Shown here: piece after piece, positions 1 through 9,143 of the stretch
Layout of the letters: each line of letters starts with the position of its first letter
Position numbering within the stretch: position 1 is the first letter of the stretch
Origin: Candidatus Accumulibacter contiguus
Lineage (GTDB): Bacteria; Pseudomonadota; Gammaproteobacteria; Burkholderiales; Rhodocyclaceae
Direction of reading: 5' to 3'
NCBI RefSeq assembly: GCF_012940005.1
Contig: NZ_SPMX01000003.1
Span: 1 to 64,000, forward strand
DNA: 64,000 nt
The notes under the pieces: generated by a model
Databases searched by the model: none
The model's input: only the letters and a program-made list of their open reading frames with translations
What the model was told of the DNA's origin: nothing
Position numbers and translations under genes: made by a program

Positions 1-880
1 GAGGCGTTCTGCTGCGTCGCCTGGTTGAGCTGCCCCATCGCGCCATTGATCTGGCCGACGCCGGAACTCTGCTCCTGCGATGCGGCAGCGATTTCCTGCA
101 CGAGGTCGGAGGTCTTCCGGATCGATGGCACCATCTCGCCGAGCAGCGAGCCGGCGCGTTCGGCGAGTTTCACCGAGTCCTTGGCGACATTGCCGATCTC
201 CTGCGCGGCGACCTGCGAGCGCTCGGCGAGCTTTCGCACCTCGGCGGCGACGACGGCGAAACCCTTGCCATGCTCGCCGGCGCGCGCCGCTTCGATGGCG
301 GCGTTCAAGGCCAGCAGGTTGGTCTGGTAGGCGATGTCGTCGATGATGCCGATCCGGTCGGCGATGCTCTTCATCGCCTCGACCGTCCTGGCGACGGCCT
401 CGCCGCCTTCGACGGCCTGCCGCGCAGCGGTCGAGGCCATGCCGTCGGTGCGCCTGGCATTCTCGGTATTCTGGACGATCGACGCGCTCATCTCTTCCAT
501 GCTGGCAGTGGTTTCTTCGACCAAGGCAGCCTGCTCGCTGGCCAACTGAGACAGCAACTGGGCGGTGTTTGACACCTGGCCCGAGGCGCCAGTGAGATTG
601 TCCGCCGCACTCCTGACTTCGCCGATGACTTCGGCAAGCCGGGAAACCGTTTGTCCGATTGCGAAGGCGAGGCTGTCGTTGTCGCCGGCCCGTGTCTGGA
701 TCTGGACGGTGAGGTCGCCGCCGGCAACCTGGCGCATCACGTCACGTACGTAGGCAGGTTCGCCGCCAATGCTGTTCATGATGGCGCGGGAAATCATCAG
801 CGAGATGATCGCGCCCAGCACCAACAAGCCGCCGCCGGCGCCGATCATGACGAGGAAAATCTTGTTGATGTCGGCCGAAA
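1..880 (-). pseudogene. MCP fragment, truncated at both visible ends
   Basis: Read on the minus strand, this stretch encodes the inner part of a methyl-accepting chemotaxis protein. It starts with [17 protein letters not shown], runs through a second transmembrane helix and a HAMP segment ([10 protein letters not shown]), and enters the signalling domain ([20 protein letters not shown]). No start codon or N-terminal sensor precedes it, because at about position 880 the sequence folds back into an inverted copy of its own signalling domain. The C-terminus lies beyond the left window edge. It would transmit ligand signals to CheA/CheW if intact. I cannot tell whether a working copy exists outside the window. 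It lies next to an intact MCP, cheD and cheR. Confidence 0.7.
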
Positions 881-1319
881 TGGCCTCGACCGCTGCGCGG
901 CAGGCCGTCGAAGGCGGCGAGGCCGTCGCCAGGACGGTCGAGGCGATGAAGAGCATCGCCGACCGGATCGGCATCATCGACGACATCGCCTACCAGACCA
1001 ACCTGCTGGCCTTGAACGCCGCCATCGAAGCGGCGCGCGCCGGCGAGCATGGCAAGGGTTTCGCCGTCGTCGCCGCCGAGGTGCGAAAGCTCGCCGAGCG
1101 CTCGCAGGTCGCCGCGCAGGAGATCGGCAATGTCGCCAAGGACTCGGTGAAACTCGCCGAACGCGCCGGCTCGCTGCTCGGCGAGATGGTGCCATCGATC
1201 CGGAAGACCTCCGACCTCGTGCAGGAAATCGCTGCCGCATCGCAGGAGCAGAGTTCCGGCGTCGGCCAGATCAATGGCGCGATGGGGCAGCTCAACCAGG
1301 CGACGCAGCAGAACGCCTC
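1..1319. repeat. Large perfect inverted repeat inside MCP genes (arms 1-440 and 880-1319)
   Basis: Bases 1-440 are the reverse complement of 880-1319 at every stretch I compared, and the left arm may continue beyond the window. The 439-base spacer (441-879) carries the TM2/HAMP part of the MCP in minus orientation. The same signalling-domain sequence occurs a third time, nearly identical, in the next MCP at about 2462-2880. The arms meet the spacer at the short motif ATGGCCTCGACCGC (880-893). Reading across it on the minus strand stays in frame ([10 protein letters not shown]), which suggests a template switch at short inverted homologies. It may be a sequencing or assembly chimera. Confidence 0.85.
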
Positions 1320-1431
1320 GGCGTCCGAGGAACTCGCCGCCACCGCCGAGGAAATGGGCGCGCAGGCGCAGCAACTACAGGAATTGATGGATTTCTTCCA
1401 GTTGACCGATCACAGGCAGGGGTGCGAATAG
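880..1431 (+). pseudogene. C-terminal MCP signalling-domain remnant
   Basis: This plus-strand fragment encodes the last roughly 180 residues of an [21 protein letters not shown], the hairpin tip with [19 protein letters not shown], the helical return strand and the C-terminal tail [15 protein letters not shown]. It ends with TAG at 1429-1431. There is no sensor, transmembrane segment or HAMP domain in frame upstream, because the sequence before 880 is the inverted spacer. It cannot be a complete receptor as it stands. It ends two bases before the start of the intact MCP at 1434, so the two receptor genes were probably in tandem. Confidence 0.7.
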
Positions 1432-1433
1432 AT

Positions 1434-3017
1434 ATGAAATTCGGCCAGAAATTGGTTCTCCTGGTCACGCTGCCGCTCTTGTCTTCCGCCGGATTTGGCA
1501 TCTGGTTGTGGATGGTCGTCGGACACATCAACGATTCGGTAAAACAGACCCGGGACGAAAGTATCGTCTACGCCATGTTGGCGAAAGACATGGAGAAAGA
1601 CGTCATTCAGGTGCAGCAGTATCTTTCGGACATCTCGGCGACCCGTGCTCTGGACGGTCTGGACGACGGCATTCAGAAGGCACAGGAGGCTCATGACAAT
1701 TTCATGAAGAAGGCAGACCGCTTCCGGCAGATGTACGCCGCCGAAAACAACCCGCAGGCTCTGCAGGAAATGGAGGCCATCCGGGTCCGTCTTGGCGCCT
1801 ATTTCAACATTGGCAACAAAATGGCCCAGGCCTATATCGCCGGTGGCCCGGCTGCAGGAAACCAGTTGATGAGCGACTTTGACGGTGCCAGTGAAGCATT
1901 GCAGGATGCCCTGGGCCCTTTTGTCGAATCTCAACTGCATGAAGCAACAAGCAATCTCAATGAAACCGAAGACGCCACACGGCAGCTGAGAAAGATCGCT
2001 GCCTTGCTGAATCTTGGCATCATTGTCGCTTCCTCGATCCTGGCAATCCTGCTGATCCGCGGCATCCTGGCGCAGTTGGGCGGCGATCCGGCGCAGGTGG
2101 CGAAGATCGTCGCGCAAGTCGCCGAGGGCAAGCTGAGCGTGCAGGTCGACATCCGCAGCAACGATTCCAGCAGCATGCTGGCCGGCATCAAGACGATGAT
2201 TGCCAGACTCACCGAAATCATCGGCGAAGTACGTACCGCCGCCGACAACCTCAGCAATGCCTCGGGCCAGGTCTCGGCGACCGCCCAGTCGCTCTCGCAA
2301 TCCTCCAGCGAGCAGGCGGCTTCGGTCGAGGAGACGACTGCGAGCATGGAGCAGATGAGCGCCTCGATCGTCCAGAACACCGAGAACGCCAGGATCACCG
2401 ACAGCATCGCCTCGGCCGCTTCCCGGCAGGCTATCGAAGGCGGCGAAGCCGTCGGCCGAACCGTCGAGGCGATGAAAACGATCGCCGACAAGATCGGCAT
2501 CGTCGACGACATCGCCTACCAGACCAATCTGCTGGCCTTGAACGCCGCCATCGAGGCGGCGCGCGCCGGCGAACACGGCAAGGGTTTCGCCGTCGTCGCC
2601 GCCGAGGTCCGGAAGCTCGCCGAGCGCTCGCAGGTCGCCGCGCAGGAGATCGGCAATGTCGCCAAGGACTCGGTGAAACTCGCCGAACGCGCCGGTTTGC
2701 TGCTCGGCGAGATGGTGCCATCGATCCGGAAGACCTCCGACCTCGTGCAGGAAATCGCTGCCGCATCGCAGGAGCAGAGTTCCGGCGTCGGCCAGATCAA
2801 TGGCGCGATGGGGCAGCTCAACCAGGCGACGCAGCAGAACGCCTCGGCGTCCGAGGAACTCGCCGCCACCGCCGAGGAACTCGGCAGCCAGGCCGTGCAA
2901 CTGCAGGAACTGATGACTTTCTTCCAGCTCGCCGACAGCAGCCGTGGCAGCACGGTGGGCGTCAGCGCAATGGCAGCGGCGGCTGCCGCTCCTGGCAAAG
3001 ACTTCGAACAGTATTAA
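1434..3017 (+). CDS. Methyl-accepting chemotaxis protein
   Basis: This is a complete transmembrane chemoreceptor of 527 residues. TM1 spans about residues 7-29, the periplasmic sensor about 30-187 and TM2 about 188-210. A HAMP region follows to about 265, then the long signalling hairpin with its tip at about 360-385 ([17 protein letters not shown]). The family passes ligand occupancy to CheA through CheW at the inner membrane, and CheR and CheD modify its glutamates and glutamines. The ATG at 1434 is chosen because the hydrophobic N-terminus begins there, two bases after the previous remnant stops. The signalling domain is nearly identical to the neighbouring fragments, which suggests recent duplication or gene conversion. 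The ligand cannot be inferred. Confidence 0.93.
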   Translation: MKFGQKLVLLVTLPLLSSAGFGIWLWMVVGHINDSVKQTRDESIVYAMLAKDMEKDVIQVQQYLSDISATRALDGLDDGIQKAQEAHDNFMKKADRFRQMYAAENNPQALQEMEAIRVRLGAYFNIGNKMAQAYIAGGPAAGNQLMSDFDGASEALQDALGPFVESQLHEATSNLNETEDATRQLRKIAALLNLGIIVASSILAILLIRGILAQLGGDPAQVAKIVAQVAEGKLSVQVDIRSNDSSSMLAGIKTMIARLTEIIGEVRTAADNLSNASGQVSATAQSLSQSSSEQAASVEETTASMEQMSASIVQNTENARITDSIASAASRQAIEGGEAVGRTVEAMKTIADKIGIVDDIAYQTNLLALNAAIEAARAGEHGKGFAVVAAEVRKLAERSQVAAQEIGNVAKDSVKLAERAGLLLGEMVPSIRKTSDLVQEIAAASQEQSSGVGQINGAMGQLNQATQQNASASEELAATAEELGSQAVQLQELMTFFQLADSSRGSTVGVSAMAAAAAAPGKDFEQY

Positions 3018-3081
3018 ACGCCATGTTCAACCACCCGCTACCCGCCATGCAGCTTCCCGCATACTCTCCGAGGGCCTGCTG

Positions 3082-3642
3082 ATGAGCAACCCGCGTGACC
3101 TCGAGCGCCTGGCGCGCCACGTCAATCCCGGCGGCTGGGCGATCGAAAACGAACGACCGATCGCCACCCTTCTCGGCTCCTGTGTCGCCGTCTGCCTGTG
3201 GGACCCGCAGCTCCGGATCGGCGGACTGAATCACTTCATGCTGCCGAAATTCGAGAAATCGGCCAACAAGGATCTCGACGTCCTGCTCTGCGGCAACTAC
3301 TGCATGGAGGCCTTGATGAACGGCATGCTCGCCCGCGGCGCACAGAAGAAGCGCCTGCAGGGCAAGGCTTTCGGTGGCGGTAACGTCATTTCGTCGCTGA
3401 CCGGCGTCAGCATCGGCCAGCGCAACGCCGAGTTCGCCCGCGAGTGGCTGGCGCGCGAGGGCATCCAATTGCTTGCCTCGGACATGATGGGTCCGTGGTC
3501 GCGCAAGGTGATCCTCGACCCGCAGACCGGCGAAGCTTTCTGCAAGCGTGGACAGACCAACCAGAGCATCGCCGAAGCGGAACAAAGCTACGCCAGCACC
3601 CTCTTCGTCGCGCCGAAGAAGACCGACATCGAGCTATTCTGA
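3082..3642 (+). CDS. cheD: Chemoreceptor glutamine deamidase CheD
   Basis: CheD converts glutamine side chains of chemoreceptors to methylatable glutamates and so helps tune adaptation. The 186-residue product has the family core ATLLGSCVAVCLWD and GGLNHFMLP. The likely catalytic residues are Cys34 and His51 with Thr29, matching the known Cys-His-Thr arrangement. The ATG at 3082 is preferred over longer readings because homology starts within a few residues of it. The gene sits 64 bases after an MCP and 6 bases before cheR, so the three probably form one transcription unit. No cheB, cheA or cheW is present in the window. Confidence 0.93.
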   Translation: MSNPRDLERLARHVNPGGWAIENERPIATLLGSCVAVCLWDPQLRIGGLNHFMLPKFEKSANKDLDVLLCGNYCMEALMNGMLARGAQKKRLQGKAFGGGNVISSLTGVSIGQRNAEFAREWLAREGIQLLASDMMGPWSRKVILDPQTGEAFCKRGQTNQSIAEAEQSYASTLFVAPKKTDIELF

Positions 3643-3648
3643 GGGCCT

Positions 3649-4464
3649 ATGAACGATCCTGAATCCCCGATCACCGACCAGGAGTTCGCGCTCTTCCAGC
3701 GGTTGATCTACAAACTGGCCGGCATCAGCCTGTCGGATGCCAAGCGAGTGCTGCTCGTCGGCCGCCTCGGCCGCCGTCTCAAACATTACCGATTTGACAC
3801 CTACTCCCAGTATTATCGGCTGCTGTCCTCCGGCGAGCATCCCGATGAACTGCAGCAGATGGTCGATCTGCTGACCACCAACGAGACCTACTTCTTCCGC
3901 GAGCCACAGCATTTCGATTTCCTGCGCGACGTACTCCTCAAGGATCGGTGCGGAGCAGGCACTTTCCGTATCTGGAGCGGCGCCAGTTCGAGCGGCGAAG
4001 AGGCCTACTCGATGGCGATGGTGCTCGCCGAGCATCGCAGCGATGGACCCTGGGAGGTATTCGGGTCGGACATCAGCCTGACCGTCCTGGCGCGAGCACA
4101 GGCCGGGGTGTATACGCAGGAGCGTATTTCCGGCATTCCGCCAGACTACTTGCGCAAGTATTGCCTGAAGGGCGTGCGCTCGCAGGAAGGCAAGCTGCTG
4201 ATCGACAACCGACTCAAGCAGCGCGTCCGTTTCGCGCAGGTAAACCTGACGCAGCCGATCACCGGCGTCGGCGACTTCGACGTGATTTTCTTGCGCAACG
4301 TGATGATCTATTTCGATGCCGAAACGAAGCGCAAGGTGATCGAGAACATGCTGCCGCACCTGAAACCGGAGGGCTATTTCATCGTCGGCCATTCGGAATC
4401 GCTGCACGGCATCAGCACCCGGCTGCAGGCCCTGAAGCCGACCATTTATCGGCGAGCAAGGTAA
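3649..4464 (+). CDS. cheR: Chemotaxis protein methyltransferase CheR
   Basis: CheR transfers methyl groups from S-adenosylmethionine to glutamates of chemoreceptors. The 271-residue protein has the N-terminal all-alpha domain (about 1-75), the conserved TTNETYFFREPQHF segment (about 76-89), the SAM-binding loop IWSGASSSGEEAYS (about 108-121) and the FLRNVMIYF strand. Its length is normal for the family. It begins six bases after the cheD stop codon. The C-terminus shows no recognisable pentapeptide tether or TPR extension. It ends the plus-strand chemotaxis group, and the next gene is convergent. Confidence 0.95.
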   Translation: MNDPESPITDQEFALFQRLIYKLAGISLSDAKRVLLVGRLGRRLKHYRFDTYSQYYRLLSSGEHPDELQQMVDLLTTNETYFFREPQHFDFLRDVLLKDRCGAGTFRIWSGASSSGEEAYSMAMVLAEHRSDGPWEVFGSDISLTVLARAQAGVYTQERISGIPPDYLRKYCLKGVRSQEGKLLIDNRLKQRVRFAQVNLTQPITGVGDFDVIFLRNVMIYFDAETKRKVIENMLPHLKPEGYFIVGHSESLHGISTRLQALKPTIYRRAR

Positions 4465-4558
4465 AGGTAAAGGCACCGGCCTGCGAGCCTGGCATGCAGT
4501 CGTGGCGACCAACTGCACCGCCCTGGAAGCGGCGATGTTCACCGGACGTCTGGTTTTT

Positions 4559-5119
4559 TCACGGGCGCGCAATGGTGCTGACCTGCAAGCCAGGGATATC
4601 GTTCGCCCACACCCGTTCGTTAAGGAGCATGACTCGGGCGTTCAGCCAGCGCAGATGCTCTTTCAATTTCTTCCGGTGAACATCGAGTCTTGGCTTGATT
4701 GCTTGCGAAGTTAGTCCGTGGCTATCGATTTCCATCCAGAGAACGACGACCAGTTGTACCTTCGGCGATGCGCAGGCCTTGCCAATTCTCGTCCAGTCAC
4801 GATCGAAAGTTCGTCCCGCGCCGACAATACCGGCGATACTGTCGCGAACCTTCTGCGCGACTTCGCGAGCCAAGTCCCCGGTTGATGCGTCGATACGGTC
4901 CCGGTTTTGCGTGTGATATGCTCTGAAGTCCTTGACTTCGATAAAGAACACGACCTCTTCATCAGACGCTTGCCCGCAAAAATCGACTGCTCTTGATCCC
5001 TCCACTGCTTTCTGCAGAGCCTTGCTGCATGCTTCGTCGTCGTACTTGGCAACGATCCATTGGTCGCCGAAGGCAAACCGTTGGCGCCCTTCATGAAACT
5101 CGACCGGACCACGCCTCAC
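4559..5119 (-). CDS. Putative PD-(D/E)XK-like nuclease, partner of the ATPase
   Basis: I do not recognise this 186-residue family by name. The pattern AVDFCG, about 12 residues, then VVFFIEVKDFR matches the PD-(D/E)XK nuclease core: an acidic residue followed by a hydrophobic strand ending in ExK. A downstream strand-like segment (VQLVVVLWME) fits the same fold. It starts with GTG at 5119, overlapping the TGA of the upstream ATPase in the sequence GTGA, so the two are translationally coupled. ATPase-nuclease pairs of this kind often act in phage defence. That role is inference here; a DUF4435-like or RloB-like protein is an alternative. Confidence 0.6.
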   Translation of the reverse strand: MRRGPVEFHEGRQRFAFGDQWIVAKYDDEACSKALQKAVEGSRAVDFCGQASDEEVVFFIEVKDFRAYHTQNRDRIDASTGDLAREVAQKVRDSIAGIVGAGRTFDRDWTRIGKACASPKVQLVVVLWMEIDSHGLTSQAIKPRLDVHRKKLKEHLRWLNARVMLLNERVWANDIPGLQVSTIARP

Positions 5120-6202
5120 TTTCTTTCCCCTTTCACTGATGATGCTCCGGCCTGTTTGTTCAACAAGCGGCGCATGAACTCTGACTGACGGTCGTAGTGG
5201 TCTGCAAACTCGCCGACTAGATCGTTGTCTGTCAGATCGGCCAAGGTATTCCCGGTTTGAACAGTGAAGTCTGGACTGACGCTCAAGCCGAAGAATCGGA
5301 TGTCCGCACTTTCCGCCATCGGAAAAAGTTCGGAGAACTCCATGGCCATCGACAATTCACTGGTCAGGAGATAATCGTGGGTGGAAACGAATATTTGAAT
5401 GCCAAAGGCGGCCAATTTGCGTAGTATCTCGGCCACCACGCTCACCAATCGAGGGTTCAGGTTGGCCTCGGGCTCATCCCAGAAAAGCACGCTGTTTTGC
5501 AATAGCGACCCGTTCAGAACCAAATGAGTAAGGCTGGCAAGTTTGCGGTGACCTTCGGCGACCAGGTGAGCCTCGAGATTCCCTTCAGGCGATGTGAGGT
5601 AGAAGCGGTTCCCTGTCAGGCGGACACTACCGCCGAGAATCTTTTCTAGTGGTTCAGCGAGGGATCGGGCACGCGCTAGGCGAGGTCCGAGGAGAGGACT
5701 GCCCGACAAGAGCACGCAAATGTCTCTATAGGTTTCATCGAAAGAAAGTTCTCGGGTTTCATAGGCCTGGATGAAGCCTTCGTACATTGCCAGTGTTTCT
5801 CTTGAGGGCAGAAAGATCGCCGGGCCACTCATGCTGGCTTCGACAGAGTCCACATGCAAGTTACCCAGGGTAGTCAACCGCCAAGCAATCTTGCCGCTAT
5901 CGGTGGTAACGGATATTGTTGCTTTTGCGCGCCCGGTTGTTCGGGTGACTAGCCGACTGATGGCTTGGCCGTCAGGTTTGAAAACGCCCGCCAGTTTTTT
6001 TTGCTAGTTCCTGCTGAAAAATGCGCGCACGGTCTGTCGTTTGATCAGGTGGAAGGCTCTTGATGATCGCATAGAGCAGTTTCATCAGGTGAGACTTGCC
6101 ACTTCCGTTTTTCCCAATGAATACGTTCACTCCCGGTGAAAAGTCGAAACTGGCCTGTTTCAGTACGGTGAACTTGCGAATATCTGCGCCTAGAATTTTC
6201 AT
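5116..6202 (-). CDS. AAA/ABC-type ATPase (OLD-like), frameshifted in an A8 run
   Basis: This is an ATP-binding protein of the SMC/OLD/ABC-ATPase class. The N-terminus has Walker A FIGKNGSGKSHLM (residues 28-40). The C-terminal half has Walker B SVLFWDEPEANLNP and the H-loop STHD. The reading frame breaks at a run of eight A (minus strand; T run at 5995-6002). Removing one A joins the halves cleanly (ELAKKLAGVFKPDG) and gives a 361-residue protein. The start at 6202 is supported by a GAAGG ribosome-binding site and by the family N-terminus MKILGADIRKF. It is coupled by a four-base overlap to the downstream putative nuclease. The break may be a sequencing error, a real mutation or a phase-variable tract. 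Confidence 0.72.
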
Positions 6203-6322
6203 GCTAAATTGCCTTCGATCGATTATCGAGGCGATATTCGCCTCACTTGAGGAGCAACCGGAATACCTAATGGTTGAACATAAATTCTTCAAATCCCCGC
6301 AACAGAACATCACCGAAGCCGA

Positions 6323-8374
6323 TCAGGCTTTCAACAACTCTTCCCGATTTCCCAGCCAGCGCTGCAAATGCCGCCCGGCGCGCTCGGGATCGGTGCGCAA
6401 CAGGTGCACGGCCAGGGCTTGCGCGAGTTCGACGAGATCGGCATCGCCTTCGAGGTCGGCGTAGCGCAGCAGCGGCACACCCGACTGGCGGCTGCCGACG
6501 AACTCGCCGGGACCGCGTAGATGCAGGTCCTGGCGAGCGATCTCGAAACCATCGGTGTTTTCAAAAATGATCTTCAGACGTGCCCTTGCGGTCGGCGACA
6601 AGGGCTGCTGATAGAGCAGCACACAGACCGAATCATGGCTGCCACGACCGACGCGTCCGCGCAACTGGTGAAGTTGCGAAAGTCCGAAGCGCTCGGCGTG
6701 TTCGATGACCATCAAGGTGGCGTTGGCGACGTCGACACCGACTTCGATGACAGTGGTCGCGACCAGGACATCGATCTCGCCGGCGACGAAAGCGGCCATC
6801 ACTGCCGCCTTTTCATCGCTGCGCAGACGGCCATGCACGAGACCGATGCGCAGATCGGGAAGTTCGGCACGGAGCACTGCGCAGGTTTCCAGCGCCGCCT
6901 GCAGTTCGAGCTTCGCCGACTCCTCGACCAGCGGACAGACCCAGTACGCCTGGCGTCCTCCGGCAACGACCGCGCGCACCGCGGCAATGACCTGCTCCCG
7001 ACGAGTATCGGAAAACAGCCGCGTCCTGACCGGCGATCGTCCCGGCGGCATTTCGTCAATCACCGAAACGTCGAGGTCGGCGTAGTAGCTCATTGCCAGC
7101 GTGCGCGGAATCGGTGTCGCGGACATCATCAACTGGTGCGGGTTGCCGCCCTTGCGCCGCAACTCGAGCCGCTGCATGACGCCGAAGCGGTGCTGCTCGT
7201 CAACGATGGCGAGACCGAGACGGGCGAAATCGATGCTCTCCTGAATCAGCGCATGCGTTCCGACGACCAGTTGCGCGGTCGTCGCGGCCTGTAACTGCCT
7301 GGCCTGCTTGACGCTCTTCCTGAGGCTGCCCGCCAGCCAGAGGACTTCGACAGCGAGCGGCTCGAACCAGGCGCGCAGCTTCAGGAAATGCTGTTCGGCG
7401 AGGATTTCGGTCGGCGCCATGAAGGCCGTCTGATAACCCGCCTCGATGGTCTGACAAGCAGCCAGTGCCGCGACGATGGTCTTGCCGCAGCCGACATCTC
7501 CCTGCAGCAGACGCTGCATCGGGTAAGGCTCGGCAAGGTCGCCGGCAATCTCGGCCGCGACGCGCTGCTGCGCGCCAGTCAGCGCAAAGGGCAGCGAGGC
7601 CTTGAAACGGCGGGCGAGCCGACCGGCGCCCGCCAGCACCGGCGCACCCTTGCTGCGGCGCGCCAGGTAGGCCCGGCGCAGCGAGAGCTGTTGCGCCAGC
7701 AGTTCGTCAAACTTGATTCGCCGCCAGGCAGGGTGGCTGCGGGTCTGCAGCGCCGCTTCCGAGGCTTCGGGCGGCGGCGCATGCAGGAGGGTCACAGCGG
7801 TGCCAAAAGGCAGCAGTGAATGACGCTTGCACCAGTCGAGGTCGAGCAATTCGGTCAGGTCGGCATTCTGCAGCGCGCGCGCGATGAGTCGGCGCAAGCT
7901 GGCCTGCGACAAACCGGCCGTAGTGGGATAGACGGGGGTCAGGGACTCGGGCAGCTTCTCTTCATCGGCCAGGATACGGTAGCGTGGATGCACCATCTCG
8001 GGGCCCAGGAATCCGCAGCGGATTTCGCCGAAAAGGCGCAGCCGGTACCCGCATGCGCGCGCGTTTTCCAGCGCCCGCTGCTGGCTGCCGTAGAAACTCA
8101 GGAAACGCAGGTCGAGAACGCTGCTGCCAGCGTTCGCATCGCTGACCCGGACCAGCAGTTGGCGACGCGGCGCCGGCCGGACCGAAAGATCGATGATCCG
8201 GACCTCGACCTGCACCGGAACACCGCAGGGGGCGTCAGCGATGGCGGTGATGCGCGTTTCGTCCTCGTAGCGCAGGGGAAGATGCAGGACGAGATCGTCG
8301 CGCCGATGCAGACCCAGCTTTTGCAGCCGGTTCCGGATGACTGGCGGCGCATCGATTGCGTCCTCGGTCGGCAT
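6323..8374 (-). CDS. recG: ATP-dependent DNA helicase RecG
   Basis: RecG remodels branched DNA, regressing stalled replication forks and processing recombination intermediates. The 683-residue product has the N-terminal wedge/OB domain. The helicase part follows with Walker A LLQGDVGCGKT, the DEQH box (AIVDEQHRFGV), motif III MSATPIPRT, and the C-terminal motifs VIEVGVDVANATLM and QLRGRVGRG. Length is normal for the family. Its ATG at 8374 overlaps the TGA of ridA as TGATG, so it is probably co-transcribed and translationally coupled. The 120 bases after it up to the ATPase gene hold nothing I can identify. Confidence 0.97.
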   Translation of the reverse strand: MPTEDAIDAPPVIRNRLQKLGLHRRDDLVLHLPLRYEDETRITAIADAPCGVPVQVEVRIIDLSVRPAPRRQLLVRVSDANAGSSVLDLRFLSFYGSQQRALENARACGYRLRLFGEIRCGFLGPEMVHPRYRILADEEKLPESLTPVYPTTAGLSQASLRRLIARALQNADLTELLDLDWCKRHSLLPFGTAVTLLHAPPPEASEAALQTRSHPAWRRIKFDELLAQQLSLRRAYLARRSKGAPVLAGAGRLARRFKASLPFALTGAQQRVAAEIAGDLAEPYPMQRLLQGDVGCGKTIVAALAACQTIEAGYQTAFMAPTEILAEQHFLKLRAWFEPLAVEVLWLAGSLRKSVKQARQLQAATTAQLVVGTHALIQESIDFARLGLAIVDEQHRFGVMQRLELRRKGGNPHQLMMSATPIPRTLAMSYYADLDVSVIDEMPPGRSPVRTRLFSDTRREQVIAAVRAVVAGGRQAYWVCPLVEESAKLELQAALETCAVLRAELPDLRIGLVHGRLRSDEKAAVMAAFVAGEIDVLVATTVIEVGVDVANATLMVIEHAERFGLSQLHQLRGRVGRGSHDSVCVLLYQQPLSPTARARLKIIFENTDGFEIARQDLHLRGPGEFVGSRQSGVPLLRYADLEGDADLVELAQALAVHLLRTDPERAGRHLQRWLGNREELLKA

Positions 8375-8757
8375 CAGCCGTCGACCACCATCACCGCGTC
8401 GGCTTCAACCAGCGCGCCGCGCGGCAGGGAAGCCACGCCGACCGCGGCGCGGGCCGGAAAAGGCTCAGAAAAATAGCAGCCCATCACCGAGTTGACGGTC
8501 GAGAAATGTGCCAGGTCGGTGAGAAAGACGTTGAGCTTGACGACATCGGCCAGCGAGCCGCCAGCCGCTTCCGCCACGGCCTTGAGGTTGTCGAAAACGC
8601 GAACGATCTGCGCGTCGATCCCGTCGACCATTTGCATGCTGGCCGGATCCAGGCCGATCTGGCCGGAGAGATAGATGGTATTGCCGACCTGGACCGCCTG
8701 CGAGTAGGTGCCTATCGCCGCGGGCGCATGCGGGGTTGAAATGATCGTTCTGGCCAT
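8374..8757 (-). CDS. ridA: RidA family reactive enamine/imine deaminase
   Basis: RidA-family proteins hydrolyse reactive enamine or imine intermediates, such as 2-aminoacrylate formed by PLP enzymes, in the cytoplasm. The 127-residue protein has the family signatures [20 protein letters not shown] near the N-terminus and a C-terminal block [20 protein letters not shown] containing the conserved Arg. The ATG at 8757 is preferred to an upstream one because the family sequence ([11 protein letters not shown]) begins right after it. Its stop overlaps the recG start. A plus-strand TPR gene diverges 43 bases upstream. Confidence 0.95.
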   Translation of the reverse strand: MARTIISTPHAPAAIGTYSQAVQVGNTIYLSGQIGLDPASMQMVDGIDAQIVRVFDNLKAVAEAAGGSLADVVKLNVFLTDLAHFSTVNSVMGCYFSEPFPARAAVGVASLPRGALVEADAVMVVDG

Positions 8758-8800
8758 GCTGATGTCCTCTACAATGAGTGCTTGAAAATGGAGATGGTAA

Positions 8801-9139
8801 ATGACGACGACGCTGATCGCCAATCTCGAAAAACTGCTCGGCGGCCCGCGTGACGGCGCTGTGCTGCGTTATTCACTGGGCAACGAGTATCTCAAGGCCG
8901 GCCACTTTGAACAAGCGGCAATGCACCTGCGGGCAGCGGTCGAGATCGATGCCCGCTATTCGGCAGCATGGAAACTGCTCGGCAAAGCGCTGCGCGAGAG
9001 CGGTCGCAGCGCCGAAGCCCTCGCTGCCTATGAACAGGGGATCGTCGTCGCCGAAAGCCGGGGGGACATTCAGGCGGCCAGGGAGATGACCGTTTTTGCC
9101 CGCCGCCTGCGCCGCCAACTGCCGGCGGCAGAGAACTGA
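8801..9139 (+). CDS. Small tetratricopeptide-repeat protein
   Basis: This 112-residue cytoplasmic protein consists largely of tetratricopeptide repeats. Two to three helix-turn-helix units are visible: [20 protein letters not shown], about 20 residues, then [20 protein letters not shown]. No signal peptide, membrane segment or enzyme motif is seen. Such proteins act as protein-binding scaffolds and the partner cannot be named. It diverges from ridA and converges with the SPOR gene, leaving only four bases between the two stop codons. Confidence 0.85.
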   Translation: MTTTLIANLEKLLGGPRDGAVLRYSLGNEYLKAGHFEQAAMHLRAAVEIDARYSAAWKLLGKALRESGRSAEALAAYEQGIVVAESRGDIQAAREMTVFARRLRRQLPAAEN

Positions 9140-9143
9140 GCCA

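Noticed and set aside
1-1319. The inverted repeat as terminal repeats of an insertion sequence.
   Set aside because: The arms are chemoreceptor coding sequence and no transposase or target duplication is present.
651-1433. Extension of the intact MCP upstream to 651.
   Set aside because: The extra residues are an out-of-frame reading of the inverted spacer and the preceding remnant. The hydrophobic receptor N-terminus starts at 1434.
1410-2900. A 496-codon open frame on the minus strand opposite the intact MCP.
   Set aside because: The plus strand carries the complete receptor with transmembrane and signalling domains. The minus frame is its shadow.
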